This document shows, one piece after another, positions 44,791 through 54,987 of a DNA stretch of 64,000 nt. Source of the DNA: Pelagovum sp. HNIBRBA483 (GTDB lineage: Bacteria; Pseudomonadota; Alphaproteobacteria; Rhodobacterales; Rhodobacteraceae); the NCBI RefSeq assembly GCF_040931995.1, contig NZ_CP162412.1, positions 930,001-994,000 on the forward strand. The letters run 5' to 3'. Positions within the stretch are counted from its first letter, which is position 1. Every line of letters begins with the position of its first letter. A program made the position numbers and the translations under genes. Below the pieces are notes generated by a model. The model worked only from the letters and a program-made list of their open reading frames with translations, had not been told where the DNA came from and searched no databases.

Positions 44791-45977
44791 TGACCCCTTC
44801 CGCCGTCGCTTTCCCCGATGTTTTGCATACGCGCACGGCGCGGCCCTTAATGATCGCCGCCAGCCTGATCGGGGTGGCGATCATCGCTCTGTCCGTGGCG
44901 AATGGTGGAAATCGGGTCTATGCCTCTGCACCTTTTGCGATGGCGATTGCGGCGCTCCTCGCAGCACTGCTGATCGGGCGCCCGATGCCACGCCTGCCGC
45001 GCCGCGCTTTTTTGGCTGGCGCCGCGTTCACCTTCCCACTGATGATCGCACTCACGCAGCTTTTCTTTCCGCGCATCTGGCCGACGCCGCTGCCACACCT
45101 CGCTGCCGCCAGTGTTATGCTCTTAGCGATGCTGCTCGCACTCTACCTCGCCGTTTTTTGGGTGGCACACGCCCCGCCCGCGCGCGGCGCTTTGATGATC
45201 GTCCTGTTCGGTGGGATCACCTGCCACGCGCTGTGGGCGGTGTTCTCGGCGGCGCCCTTCGCGACGGGTGGTTTTTACTACCGCAACGCATTCGCAAGTT
45301 TCGCGGGGCTGGGTACATTGATCGGTCTGTTTCTTTTCTCCGTTACGCCAATAGCAGGCGCGCGCATACCAGTCTTGGTGGCCACACTCGTGTGCTTTGT
45401 GGCCGTACTGGCGTCTGGTTCGCGTCTGGGAACGCTGTCCTGCCTTTGCGGGTGCGGTCTTTATATCGCCTTTAGCCGGCCCCGTTTGCACATGCTCGCT
45501 CTTTCCATGATCGCGCTTATCTGCCTGCTGCCCTTTGCCGCTCCGGTCATCACCCGCCTGCCACTCGTTTCAGTAAATGCCCCCGAACGTTTGGAGCTTT
45601 ATGCGCAGGTTTGGAACATGATCACCTTCCACCCTGTATTCGGGAGCGGTGCGGGTGGTTTCGTCCCTGCGTTCGAGGCCGCAAGGGGTGCCACGCTTTC
45701 TGCTGCGTTCAGCTATGACCACGCGCATAACAGCCCTCTTGCCGCATTCGCGGCCTTTGGTATCGTCGTCGGTACGGTTCCGTTTTTGTTGCTCGGCAGT
45801 GTCACCGTTGCCCTCATCCGCTCCGCCCGACAAAGCCCGCTCGCACGACTTGCAGCATCAGGACTGGCGATGGCGGCTCTCCATGCGCTGGGCGATTTCA
45901 CCTACGAAATTCCTGCCAACGCGGCGCTGCTGACGGTCATTCTCGCGTTGGGCTGCACTGACGGAGCAACATCATGA
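44790..45977 (+). CDS. O-antigen ligase/polymerase family membrane protein
   Basis: A 395-residue protein with about ten to twelve membrane helices and a periplasmic loop with GSGAGGFVPAFEAARG and YDHAHNSPLAAFAAFG. The latter H-N motif is typical of the O-antigen ligase (WaaL/Wzy_C) family. The protein could either ligate or polymerise repeat units. Overlaps the unknown gene before it and the kinase gene after it by ATGA. Confidence 0.85.
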   Translation: MTPSAVAFPDVLHTRTARPLMIAASLIGVAIIALSVANGGNRVYASAPFAMAIAALLAALLIGRPMPRLPRRAFLAGAAFTFPLMIALTQLFFPRIWPTPLPHLAAASVMLLAMLLALYLAVFWVAHAPPARGALMIVLFGGITCHALWAVFSAAPFATGGFYYRNAFASFAGLGTLIGLFLFSVTPIAGARIPVLVATLVCFVAVLASGSRLGTLSCLCGCGLYIAFSRPRLHMLALSMIALICLLPFAAPVITRLPLVSVNAPERLELYAQVWNMITFHPVFGSGAGGFVPAFEAARGATLSAAFSYDHAHNSPLAAFAAFGIVVGTVPFLLLGSVTVALIRSARQSPLARLAASGLAMAALHALGDFTYEIPANAALLTVILALGCTDGATS

Positions 45978-47986
45978 CAAGCCCCTCCCGCCCAATTGTT
46001 GATGACCAGCTCGACCTGCGGGGGTTCCTTGCGGTCATGCGGCGGCAAATCGCGCTCATACTGCAAGTGCTCGTTGCTGTTGCGCTTCTGACCGCGCTGT
46101 ACCTCTCCCTCACGCCCCGCGCCTATACCGCGACAGCGCTACTGCGGGTCGATCCGATGGCGATTTCCTTGGTCGAGGCGTCGGGAGGTTCGCCTTCGGC
46201 GCAGTCATCCCGTATCGACACCGAAGTCGAAATCCTCCGTTCAGGCGGACTGGCGTTGCGGACGATTTCCGCACAATCTCTGCTGCGTGACCCTGATTTT
46301 GGCCCTCGGCTTGGCATGGTCACCCGGATGAAAACCGCTCTTGGATGGGAAGACGCCGCTGAAACCTTTTCCAACGACGCCGAACTACAGCACAGCCTGT
46401 TACGTTTTTCCGAGGCGCTTGCCGTCCGCCGCATCGGGTTAACCGAAATCATTTCGGTTTCGGTCACGACTGCAAACCCTGATCGCGCCGCCGCCATCGC
46501 CAATGCGCATGCGGAAGGGTTCATTCAGGATCAGATCGATAGTAAGCACCGTGCAGCCCAGGCCGCACGGGAGGTCATGGAGGCAGAGCTCGCCGCGACG
46601 CGCCTGCGCTTCCAAAGCGCGGAGGCAGACCTTCAACGTACGCGCGAATCGATCGCGGAAACTGGTAACGCAGAGGCCGCCCGCGCGACCCGACTGGCTG
46701 TAGAATCTGCCTTTGCACGCGATGACTGGCAGGGCATTATTTCAGAACTTGAAAGTGACAGTCTCGCCGCACTTGTCCGCCAACGGGAAAATCTGCGCAA
46801 CCGCCTTTCGGGGGAGTTGGCGCAGGAATTGTCTGCCGATGACCTACGCGCGACCCTCGACGCAGTAGAGCGTCAATTGGACCAAGAACTGCAATCAGCA
46901 CTGTCTGCACTCGATTTTACCGCGCAAACCGGATTCGCAAGCGACAGCGCTCTGACCGATCTCTATAGCCGACAACAAGAGGCTGTTGTTGCCCGCCGCC
47001 AGTATGAGCAGGTTTTGGGGGCGCTGCGTGAACTTGAAGCGCGCGCGGCATTGCATCTTGCGGATGGGCGGATCGTCTCCCCGGCGTTGCCGCCACTTTC
47101 GGCGTCCTCACCGAGGGTGATGCTGGTTGTCTCCGTGGCGGTTTTCATGGGGATTGGTCTGGCGATCGCGGGCGCGCTGTTAAAAGAATATCACTTTGGT
47201 GGGATCACTTCCGTGCAGCAATTGCGCAACGTCCTCGCCACGCCGGTCGCGGCCTCTGTTCCCTTGGTGCGGCTGCCCGGTGCTGATGACGTCGCCGCCG
47301 ATCTGATCGACGAAACGCCGCTTTCGCCGTTTGCTGAATCCTTCCGCCGCTTGCGGGCCGCAATCGACCTGCAATTGCCGCGGCAAAAAGGGGCTGCGAC
47401 GGTGATCATGGTGACCTCCGCATTCGCGGGCGAGGGCAAGAGCACAGCCGCATTGTCCTTGGCGCGAACCTATGCTGCCGCAGGTCAGCGATGCCTTTTG
47501 ATTGACGCTGATTTCCGAAATCCGTCGATCCACCGCCTGATGCGGATCTCGCCAACGCGCGGGTTGCACGACTTCTTGCAAGCCGGTGCCGAACTGGAGG
47601 CACTCGCCGACGACGATGCCAGCAATTTCTACGTTCCCGATCGCGTGGCGGGGTTGCACACGGTTCTCGGCGCAAATCCGTCTGTAATCCCTACCGATAC
47701 GGTTTTGCAGTCCGAGGGGTTCCGGCAACTGATGCAAAACGCCCGCGCGCTTTTTGATGTGGTGATTTTGGATACGCCACCATTGATGCCGGTCGTCGAT
47801 GCGCGATACCTCGCGGCGATGACCGATATCTGTCTCTTCTGCGTACGCGCCGGATCGACCGATCAACGCCCCATCCGAGAGGCATTTCAGGAACTTCCCG
47901 ATTCCCATTGGGCCATCATGAGCGTGTTGATGGGAGGCGAGAGCCGAAAAGAAAGCTATTCCGGCAAATATAACTGGGCGGCTTGA
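45974..47986 (+). CDS. polysaccharide co-polymerase with bacterial tyrosine kinase domain (Wzc-type)
   Basis: The 670-residue protein has an N-terminal Wzz domain (membrane helix near 35-55, coiled-coil periplasmic region, second helix near 385-405) and a C-terminal CpsD-type kinase. Walker A SAFAGEGKST is at about 482-491, Walker A' LLIDADFRNPS near 516 and Walker B VVILDTPPLMPV near 597. The C-terminal tail holds only two tyrosines (YSGKYNW), fewer than classical Wzc tyrosine clusters. Controls chain length and export. Confidence 0.92.
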   Translation: MTSPSRPIVDDQLDLRGFLAVMRRQIALILQVLVAVALLTALYLSLTPRAYTATALLRVDPMAISLVEASGGSPSAQSSRIDTEVEILRSGGLALRTISAQSLLRDPDFGPRLGMVTRMKTALGWEDAAETFSNDAELQHSLLRFSEALAVRRIGLTEIISVSVTTANPDRAAAIANAHAEGFIQDQIDSKHRAAQAAREVMEAELAATRLRFQSAEADLQRTRESIAETGNAEAARATRLAVESAFARDDWQGIISELESDSLAALVRQRENLRNRLSGELAQELSADDLRATLDAVERQLDQELQSALSALDFTAQTGFASDSALTDLYSRQQEAVVARRQYEQVLGALRELEARAALHLADGRIVSPALPPLSASSPRVMLVVSVAVFMGIGLAIAGALLKEYHFGGITSVQQLRNVLATPVAASVPLVRLPGADDVAADLIDETPLSPFAESFRRLRAAIDLQLPRQKGAATVIMVTSAFAGEGKSTAALSLARTYAAAGQRCLLIDADFRNPSIHRLMRISPTRGLHDFLQAGAELEALADDDASNFYVPDRVAGLHTVLGANPSVIPTDTVLQSEGFRQLMQNARALFDVVILDTPPLMPVVDARYLAAMTDICLFCVRAGSTDQRPIREAFQELPDSHWAIMSVLMGGESRKESYSGKYNWAA

Positions 47987-48211
47987 TCTGCCAAAGATCT
48001 TGCTGGCTGGGTTTGCGCACCCCAGGAGTGTGCAGTTGCGGGAAAGAGTGACCCCCTCCGCCTGAAAGGACGGCGATGAAACGCCCGCGCAACGTTTCGC
48101 ACGCGCAGCAAAAGCGATTTGTCGTGAAGCCTAACCTGTGCTAAGAGCCAAGTGGCTAATCTCATTTTGCCACTGCTGTTCAGTCAAGACTTCCGAAAAA
48201 GTGCCATTACC

Positions 48212-49348
48212 ATGAATGTTGCTGTTGTTTCTTTGCTCGTTGTTTTTGCTGTATCGTTTGTGGTCAGCGGTTTTATCTGGGCAACGAAATCATTTCAGAT
48301 GGGGGCCTTATCACGGCGCGCCGATACCCGCGCGGTGCAAGCCTCTCATGTCGCTCCGACGCCGCGCCTAGGCGGCGTGGCTTTTGTCATCGCACTTGCT
48401 GCTGCCGTTATCTCATGGGGTTCATCTGACGGCGAACGCGACACTTATCTTTTGTTCATTTCGACCCTTCTTCCTGTTTTCGCCGCCGGCTTACTGGAAG
48501 ATCTCGGCATGAACGTCCGGCCTCGTAACAGGCTAATCGCTGCTGCGGCGTCAGGCATGTTGGTCGTTGTCTTCTTTGGTTTCTGGTTGCCGCGCGTCGA
48601 TCTCCCCGTCATCGACCTGTTCTTCACCTTTGCGCCATTCGCCATCCTCTTCAGCCTCTTTGCCGCGGCGGGCGTTTCGCATGCTTTCAACCTCATCGAT
48701 GGTTTGAACGGCCTGTCGACCTCTACCGCCATGATGGTTGCTGGCGCATTGGCCTATGTTGCGGCCAAGCATGGTGTGCCGAATGTATTCGAGGCTTGTC
48801 TGATCTGCATGGCAGCCCTGGGTGGGTTCCTGCTGTTCAACTATCCGTTTGGCAAAGTGTTCCTTGGGGACGGTGGTGCCTATTCCGTCGGTCATTTCCT
48901 GGGCTGGAGTGCCATAGCGCTCGTTTATGCCCGTCCCGAAATCAGCGCCTTTGCCGTCCTTTTGATCTTCTTCTGGCCGGTGGCCGATACCTGTTTTGCC
49001 ATCTACCGCCGCCGCCGCGCTGGGCGCCCATCCGATCAACCGGACCGGCTCCATTATCATCAGCTTGTCATGCGTGCGCTCGAAATTCTGCTGTTGGGGC
49101 GTGGTCGTCGTGAATTGGCCAATCCTCTTGCAACAGCCGTCATGCTTCCGATGATCGCGTCGCCGATGATCGCTGGGGTAATTCTGGTCGACCAACCGCG
49201 TCAAGCTTTCATAGCCTTCATCGGTTTCGTGGTGCTTTTTGTCGGGACCTACCTGATTGGCCTGCATCTCGCGCGTCGAATTCCGTTCCGGCACAGAAAA
49301 CCACACCCTGAAGCCGCCGACCGTGCAACGCATATCGCCGCAGGCTAG
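48212..49348 (+). CDS. undecaprenyl-phosphate sugar-1-phosphate transferase (WecA/MraY-like)
   Basis: The 378-residue membrane protein transfers a sugar-1-phosphate to undecaprenyl phosphate, starting the repeat unit. Diagnostic blocks are the acidic pair region LLEDLGMNVRPRNRL, FNLIDGLNGLST, VFLGDGGAYSVG and the His motif DRLHYHQLV. Ribosome sites are weak; a GTG at 48152 would add 20 residues. It lies between the Wzc-type and GumC-type genes. Confidence 0.87.
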   Translation: MNVAVVSLLVVFAVSFVVSGFIWATKSFQMGALSRRADTRAVQASHVAPTPRLGGVAFVIALAAAVISWGSSDGERDTYLLFISTLLPVFAAGLLEDLGMNVRPRNRLIAAAASGMLVVVFFGFWLPRVDLPVIDLFFTFAPFAILFSLFAAAGVSHAFNLIDGLNGLSTSTAMMVAGALAYVAAKHGVPNVFEACLICMAALGGFLLFNYPFGKVFLGDGGAYSVGHFLGWSAIALVYARPEISAFAVLLIFFWPVADTCFAIYRRRRAGRPSDQPDRLHYHQLVMRALEILLLGRGRRELANPLATAVMLPMIASPMIAGVILVDQPRQAFIAFIGFVVLFVGTYLIGLHLARRIPFRHRKPHPEAADRATHIAAG

Positions 49349-49433
49349 AGGGCTGTCCCGCTGGCCAAAGGGTTGCAAAACCTGCCAAAAACCAGCAAGA
49401 CCAATCGGAATGTGATTTTGGCGCCGATGGGGG

Positions 49434-51383
49434 ATGCACTTGTCTGACAATACAGTGGAGATTGCTGACGACGAGATCGATCTCGCCGAGTTGTTTGCGG
49501 CTTTGTGGTCCCAGTGGTTTCTCATCGGTGTGACGACGTTTTTGGCAGCGGCTGCTGCGGTCTACTACGCCGTTGCCATCGCCGAACCTGTTTTTGAAGC
49601 GCGGGCGAAATTCGCCTTCGAGGAAAAATCTGGCGGACTGTCAGGTCTGGGTGATCTAGGTGGTTTGGCTGCCTTGGCAGGCGTGTCGGCTGGCGGCGGA
49701 GGCGGCCCCTCAGCCACGTTGGAAGACAGGATCAAATCCCGGGACTTCATCCTGTCCATTGCTGATGAGGCAGGGCTTTTTGACGATGAAGAATTTAACC
49801 CGCCATTCGGTGAGCTGAGCTTGCGTGGTGAGATCCAGGTCGCACTCGGTGTCAGTGAGCGCCGCACATATTCGCCTGCCGCTGAAATCGCCCAAATCGT
49901 CGAGAAGTTTAATGAGCAAGTGGTAGTGTCAGTCGGTGATGGCGGTTTGGTCAGCATCACCACGTCGCACAGCGATCCAGAACGCGCCGCAATCATCACC
50001 AACACCATCGTTGAGCGCGCCTTGGCGGATATTCTGACGGATCAGAAAGCCAAGTCTCGCGCCCAAATCGATTATCTCGCGGGCGAACTGTTGCAAGTCC
50101 AGTCGGAGCTTGAATCTGCGGCCGACGCCATCGCGGAATACGCGGTCAAGAATGATCTCGCCTCCGATCAGGAGCTTGCGCGCGCATCGGCTCAGTTGGT
50201 GCTCCTGCGTGATCAACGCGAGACGATTTCCGAACTGCGCGCCGCCTTCGATGCGCTTGAGGCGATCCGTAGTGATTCACCTGTGTTTTCAACCACGACC
50301 CGCAACCGTCTGATCGACGACCACCCAATTGTGCGCAGCAATGATTTCCGCCGTTTGATCGGTTGGCAATCCAACCCGTCGACGTGGGAAGTCCCAGCTG
50401 AAGAGCAGATCGAGGATGCCCGCGCCAACTTGGATGTCCGCTTTTTGGAAGTAAACCGCACCATAGACGAGTTTGAGCAGTTAGCCCGCCGCAATGCCAA
50501 CGCCGCCTCTGAACTGGCAACTCTGGAGCGCGAGGCGACAGTTCAAAAAACCATCTATGAAGTGATGGTGCGCCAATTTGAAACCCAGCGCATTACAGAA
50601 GGTTTCCAAGCGGCAATTGCCGATATTTACGAGATGGCCGTCCCGCCGATTAGGCCAACTTCTCCGAAAAAACCTCTGATCGCAGCATTGGGTTTGGTGC
50701 TGGGGTTGTTTATCGGATCCGGCGTCGCCCTTATCATTACCATGCGGCGCGGCGTTCTTTATACCCGCCGCGCGGTGTCGGAAGCGATGAGCAGTGACAT
50801 TGCCGCTTCTGGGGTCAGCCGTTATTTTGGGCGTTTGGTGGCGCGCGTTGGCCGCCTGTCGGCCAAATTTTCGCGCAGGCCGCATCCGCAACTTGAGGAA
50901 ATTTCCGTCGAGATCGCACAATCGCTGCCCAAGCGCATACTCGTCACACCTACCAGCTCCGCGCCGCTTGCTGGCGGGGTCGGGCTTTATCTTGCCTCGG
51001 CACTGCCCGACGGCGGGGCAGCGGTTGTTGATCTGACAGGGAGCTTGAATGTGAGTGGCATCACACCAAGCTCAAGCAAGGGGCTGCTTGACAAGTTCGA
51101 AGCTGGCGATGGTGTCACCATTTTCAAAGCGCAGCGCAAGGCCCGCTTGAACCCGCTTTCAATTGAGCAAACGATCTCCGAAATCGAGGACAGTTTCGAG
51201 CGCGTGATCGTCGTTTGCCCACGGGTTGACGAAGGCGCGCCGGTCACAGCGGCACTCGCCCCGCGGGCGCAATGGATCGTGTCGGTGGTGCGCGCCGGCC
51301 GCACAACGCGGGCGCAAGCTGATCGTCTCAAGTCCCTTCTTAAGCGCGCGCCATCTGCCCGCGCCACGCTGATCTGCGAGTAG
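49434..51383 (+). CDS. Wzz/GumC-type chain-length protein with degenerate kinase domain
   Basis: The 649-residue protein has an N-terminal membrane helix near residues 28-50, a coiled-coil periplasmic region to about 400 and a second helix near 418-440. The C-terminal part (about 490-649) follows the CpsD/Wzc layout, but where Walker A should be it reads PTSSAPLAGGVGLYLASALP, lacking GKS/T, so ATP hydrolysis is unlikely. A paralogue with an intact domain lies at 45974. The next gene, the export lipoprotein, starts 4 bases after its stop. Confidence 0.88.
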   Translation: MHLSDNTVEIADDEIDLAELFAALWSQWFLIGVTTFLAAAAAVYYAVAIAEPVFEARAKFAFEEKSGGLSGLGDLGGLAALAGVSAGGGGGPSATLEDRIKSRDFILSIADEAGLFDDEEFNPPFGELSLRGEIQVALGVSERRTYSPAAEIAQIVEKFNEQVVVSVGDGGLVSITTSHSDPERAAIITNTIVERALADILTDQKAKSRAQIDYLAGELLQVQSELESAADAIAEYAVKNDLASDQELARASAQLVLLRDQRETISELRAAFDALEAIRSDSPVFSTTTRNRLIDDHPIVRSNDFRRLIGWQSNPSTWEVPAEEQIEDARANLDVRFLEVNRTIDEFEQLARRNANAASELATLEREATVQKTIYEVMVRQFETQRITEGFQAAIADIYEMAVPPIRPTSPKKPLIAALGLVLGLFIGSGVALIITMRRGVLYTRRAVSEAMSSDIAASGVSRYFGRLVARVGRLSAKFSRRPHPQLEEISVEIAQSLPKRILVTPTSSAPLAGGVGLYLASALPDGGAAVVDLTGSLNVSGITPSSSKGLLDKFEAGDGVTIFKAQRKARLNPLSIEQTISEIEDSFERVIVVCPRVDEGAPVTAALAPRAQWIVSVVRAGRTTRAQADRLKSLLKRAPSARATLICE

Positions 51384-51387
51384 GCCA

Positions 51388-53133
51388 ATGGTAATGACCC
51401 CACTGAAGTTCACTCTCCCCGCAGTTCTCGCTCTTACCGCCTGTGATACGGCTTATGTGTCGCAAAGCCTGCCGCTCGAAGCCACGCGCGAAGCTGCCGC
51501 GCTGGATCAGGCTGATTTCACCCTCGATATTCAGCCGCTGACACCCGAAGTAACCCGCGCCGCCAATGCCACACGCTGGCAACGCGCGGCAATCGTGCTC
51601 GATGCCGGCTCCGCATCCGGCACAGCCCTGCAAAGTGAAACGACGGCACGCGCCGAACGACTTCCCCCTAACGCCCCGCCACCCGTTTATCGCATCGGCG
51701 TCGGTGATGTTTTGACACTTGCCTCGCAGCGCCAAACTGTTGGTTCCGACGGCGTGCCTCGCGCCATCGTCGAAGGGCTTTCGCTTCCGGTTTTGGAAAA
51801 CGGGACAATCTTCGCCGCCGATATCGGAACGGTCAATGTTCTCGGTCGCACTCTGGATGAAACACGCGCCCTGATCGCCGAGAGGCTCGCCGCTTCCGCA
51901 GGCAGTGCTGCTGCACCATCAACGCTGCCGTTACCGCCGACTGGCGCACGCCCGATCTACAAGATCGGCGCGGGCGACATCCTGTCTTTCACCCAGTTCA
52001 TCCCGCAGGTTTCTGACAGCGGTTTGGTGAGCGACGTGCCGACAGCGCGCCCGCTCGTCGTTTCCTCGACCGGCTCGGTGACGCTTCTCGGCGCAGGCGA
52101 TGTCACCGTTGAGGGCATGACCACCGAAGAAGCGATTGAAGCATTGTCCTCCGCTTTGCTGCGCGCAGGGCTCAATCCCGAGGTCGAACTTTCGATCCAG
52201 TCGAATAATTCTCAACTCGTCCGCTTGATGGGGGACATCCCCGCCGGAGTCACGGACTTGTTGATCCCTGTGGTCGAGGCACCTGTCAAACTTGTCGATG
52301 TCATAGGTGGCCTGAATCTGCCCTCGCCTAACGGACGCGACTATTTGATCCGCCTGCGTCGTGGTGACAAGCAATACGGTATAGCCGCCAGCGCTCTGCT
52401 TGAAAATTTCCGCAGTGAAGCGATTTACCTGCATCCCGGTGATGTTGTCGTGATTGAGGCCCGTGATAGCGCCGCTGACTTCTCGCTCAACATTACAGGG
52501 TTCAATTCGCAAACCGTCACAGTCACGTCGGCCACGGGCGGTGGCCGCAACAACGTCTTGCCGATCACGACAGACCCGCTCACGCTGGCTGATGCCCTGC
52601 GCGCGGCAAATGTCACCGTTGACCGGCGCAGCGATGTCATTGCGCGTATCAGCCGCAAAGGCAGTGAATATCGCGTCTCCGCAAGGCGTGTGCTCATCGA
52701 GGATCCCGCTCGCGATATCTACCTTCAAGCTGACGACAGGATCGTTCTCGAGCCCGTCGCCTACGACCAACAAAGCGTGATGATCACTGGCGCGGGAACC
52801 GCGCCACGTCTGATCGAGATCGAGCAAATCGCGCGTCCCAGCTTGGCCGATGCGGTATTTTCCAGTGGGGCCATGGGTAACGATGAGGCCGACCTCAAGC
52901 AGGTGTTCCTGCTCCGGCTAGATCACAATGATCACAGTGAGTTTGATGCCTATTATCTGGACCTCAGCAACCCGACGCGCCTTGCGTTGGCCAATGACCT
53001 CCAGCTGCGTCCCGATGACATCATCTTCGTCTCCGATCAGCCGGTCAGCGAGTTCACCAGCGTCACCGGCCGAATTGCGAACGCGCTGCGCTCCGGCCTC
53101 GGCTTGGCAGCGATCTTCGGCCTGACCCCCTAG
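51388..53133 (+). CDS. polysaccharide export outer-membrane lipoprotein (Wza/OPX family)
   Basis: The 581-residue protein has a lipoprotein signal peptide with lipobox VLALTAC near residue 20 and several SLBB-type domains: the N-terminal poly-export segment YRIGVGDVLTLASQRQT, a second copy IYKIGAGDILSFTQF, then segments VKLVDVIGGLNLPSPNGRDY and the like. It forms the periplasm-spanning and outer-membrane channel with the Wzc-type proteins. Its 3' end overlaps the HD-domain gene by 4 bases. Confidence 0.9.
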   Translation: MVMTPLKFTLPAVLALTACDTAYVSQSLPLEATREAAALDQADFTLDIQPLTPEVTRAANATRWQRAAIVLDAGSASGTALQSETTARAERLPPNAPPPVYRIGVGDVLTLASQRQTVGSDGVPRAIVEGLSLPVLENGTIFAADIGTVNVLGRTLDETRALIAERLAASAGSAAAPSTLPLPPTGARPIYKIGAGDILSFTQFIPQVSDSGLVSDVPTARPLVVSSTGSVTLLGAGDVTVEGMTTEEAIEALSSALLRAGLNPEVELSIQSNNSQLVRLMGDIPAGVTDLLIPVVEAPVKLVDVIGGLNLPSPNGRDYLIRLRRGDKQYGIAASALLENFRSEAIYLHPGDVVVIEARDSAADFSLNITGFNSQTVTVTSATGGGRNNVLPITTDPLTLADALRAANVTVDRRSDVIARISRKGSEYRVSARRVLIEDPARDIYLQADDRIVLEPVAYDQQSVMITGAGTAPRLIEIEQIARPSLADAVFSSGAMGNDEADLKQVFLLRLDHNDHSEFDAYYLDLSNPTRLALANDLQLRPDDIIFVSDQPVSEFTSVTGRIANALRSGLGLAAIFGLTP

Positions 53134-53726
53134 ACGGTCACCAACGGTTCCCGTTCACCCGGCCGGATAACCGCTGGATCATAGGGCGTGCGCGCAAAAA
53201 CCGCGCGCACCCGCTCTGCGAAATGTTCAATCGGCTCATGCGCATAGTTGGGGTCGAAAGAGCTTTGATCCCAGCGCTCGCAGAAGGTCGCACAGTCGTC
53301 GAAATATGGATGGCCGCGATAAATCTCGCGCTTGTCGGGGTTGGCGCCCACATGCTGCCCGTAATAAGCCAGTTGGAAATCCCCGTGCTTTTCAACAACC
53401 CATGTGCACTGCTCCCGCACGAAGGGGCGCAGGATCGTCGCGGCGTATTCGTCATGGTTATAGGGGGCGTAAATGTCGCCAATATCATGCAACAGGGCTG
53501 AGACGACCCAATCAATATCGGCCCCGTCGCGCTCGGCGCGGGTGGCCGATTGCAATGAATGCCCAAGGCGGGTGATCTGATAGCCCGAAAGGCTCTCGTC
53601 CAGATCGACCAGCGCCTTCAACAGCAGGTCTGCGGTGCCTTTCGTGTACTCGGTTTCGTGTTTCGTCAGGAAGGCATAATCCTCTGCATCGCCATCTTTC
53701 ATCGCGGTAAATTTGACCTGATCCAT
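53130..53726 (-). CDS. HD-domain protein resembling PhnZ/TmpB mixed-valent di-iron oxygenases
   Basis: The 198-residue protein starts at 53726 (GGGAGG upstream). Metal ligands visible are His56 in HSLQSATRA, His80-Asp81 in ALLHDIGD, His91, His114 and His125. The order, and the GAD-x-ALLHD spacing, resemble PhnZ, which oxidises an organophosphonate; plain phosphohydrolase activity is the alternative. Neighbours do not include phosphonate genes. Confidence 0.65.
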   Translation of the reverse strand: MDQVKFTAMKDGDAEDYAFLTKHETEYTKGTADLLLKALVDLDESLSGYQITRLGHSLQSATRAERDGADIDWVVSALLHDIGDIYAPYNHDEYAATILRPFVREQCTWVVEKHGDFQLAYYGQHVGANPDKREIYRGHPYFDDCATFCERWDQSSFDPNYAHEPIEHFAERVRAVFARTPYDPAVIRPGEREPLVTV

Positions 53727-53877
53727 CAAAGCCTCCCTCACGGTTTTCTCCACCGAACATCAAACATTCCTGCGCGGCAAGAAAAGAGTGATCCACTGGA
53801 CAGCAAAGATCAGGTCGCTAGGCTGAACGAGAGCAGCGCCAGCAGAGCGCTATCGAGAAGGATAGGTTTTTCCCCCT

Positions 53878-54987
53878 ATGCCATTGCGACGTTTCGGTGA
53901 TTGGTTCCTTGGCTTGTTCCGTCGCGCTCCGCGGCAGGAAGAAGACCCCGTTCGCCGCCGTGGTCCCGCGCTCCATGTGGTTATTCTGGATGGCACGATG
54001 TCCTCCTTGGCAGACGGATATGAAACCAACGCAGGCAAAACCTACAAGCTGCTGCGCGAGGCAGGGCATACCGCCAACCTGACCCTGCATTACGAAGCGG
54101 GCATCCAATGGCGCGACTGGCGAGAGACTTACACCGTGATGACGGGTAAGGGCATCAACCGCCAAATCCGCCGCGCCTATGGCGTGCTTGCGTCCCGCTA
54201 CCGCGAAGGGGACAGGATCATCCTGATCGGCTACTCGCGTGGCGCCTATGCGGTGCGCTCGTTGGCTGGTGTGATCGGCAAAGTTGGCCTATTGCGCCCG
54301 CACGAAGCGATCGAACGCAACATCCGGCAGGCCTATCGCCTCTATCAATTGCGGAGCGATCCGACGACCCGCGCGGCCTTCCGGGCTGCTTATTGTCACG
54401 CAGAGGTGCGCATTGATGCCATCGGCGTTTGGGACACGGTCAAGGCTCTTGGCCTGCGGCTGCCGCTCCTGTGGCGGCTGACCGAGGAAAAGCATAGTTT
54501 CCACGATCACCGGCTCGGGCCGCATGTTGCCTTCGGCTTTCATGCGCTTGGGATCGATGAAACCCGCGAGGGCTATCTCCCCGTTTTGTGGTCCTCTCCA
54601 GATAACTTCGATGGGCGGGTCGAGCAGATCTGGTTCCGTGGCACGCATGGCGATGTCGGCGGCCAGATCGGGGATTTTCTCCCGGCGCGCCCGCTTGCCA
54701 ATATCCCGCTTGTCTGGCTTCTTGAACGGCTCGCTGATTGTGGCCTTCCACTTCCCGCAGGCTGGCAAGGCCGTTTCCCGCAGGATCCGCTCGCACCAAT
54801 GGTCAGCACTTGGCGCGGCTGGGGGAAGTTGTTCTTGCTGCGCAAGCGTCGGCTGGTGGGGCGGGAGCCATCCGAGTTCCTCCACCCATCCGCCAAAGAT
54901 CACCCGCGCGGTGCAGAACTGCCAGTTTGGTCACCGGCCCAAAAGGAAGAAGGGTTCAACAGGACGAAACGGCCTACTAACGGTTAG
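53878..54987 (+). CDS. DUF2235 alpha/beta-hydrolase-like protein
   Basis: The 369-residue protein has a GYSRGAYAVRSLA serine-nucleophile elbow near residue 120, then GVWDTVKALG and FRGTHGDVGGQ with candidate Asp and His. These are the marks of the DUF2235 family, which includes type VI secretion phospholipase effectors and other hydrolases. There are no secretion genes beside it, so a housekeeping hydrolase is more likely. It is divergent from the HD gene. Confidence 0.85.
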   Translation: MPLRRFGDWFLGLFRRAPRQEEDPVRRRGPALHVVILDGTMSSLADGYETNAGKTYKLLREAGHTANLTLHYEAGIQWRDWRETYTVMTGKGINRQIRRAYGVLASRYREGDRIILIGYSRGAYAVRSLAGVIGKVGLLRPHEAIERNIRQAYRLYQLRSDPTTRAAFRAAYCHAEVRIDAIGVWDTVKALGLRLPLLWRLTEEKHSFHDHRLGPHVAFGFHALGIDETREGYLPVLWSSPDNFDGRVEQIWFRGTHGDVGGQIGDFLPARPLANIPLVWLLERLADCGLPLPAGWQGRFPQDPLAPMVSTWRGWGKLFLLRKRRLVGREPSEFLHPSAKDHPRGAELPVWSPAQKEEGFNRTKRPTNG

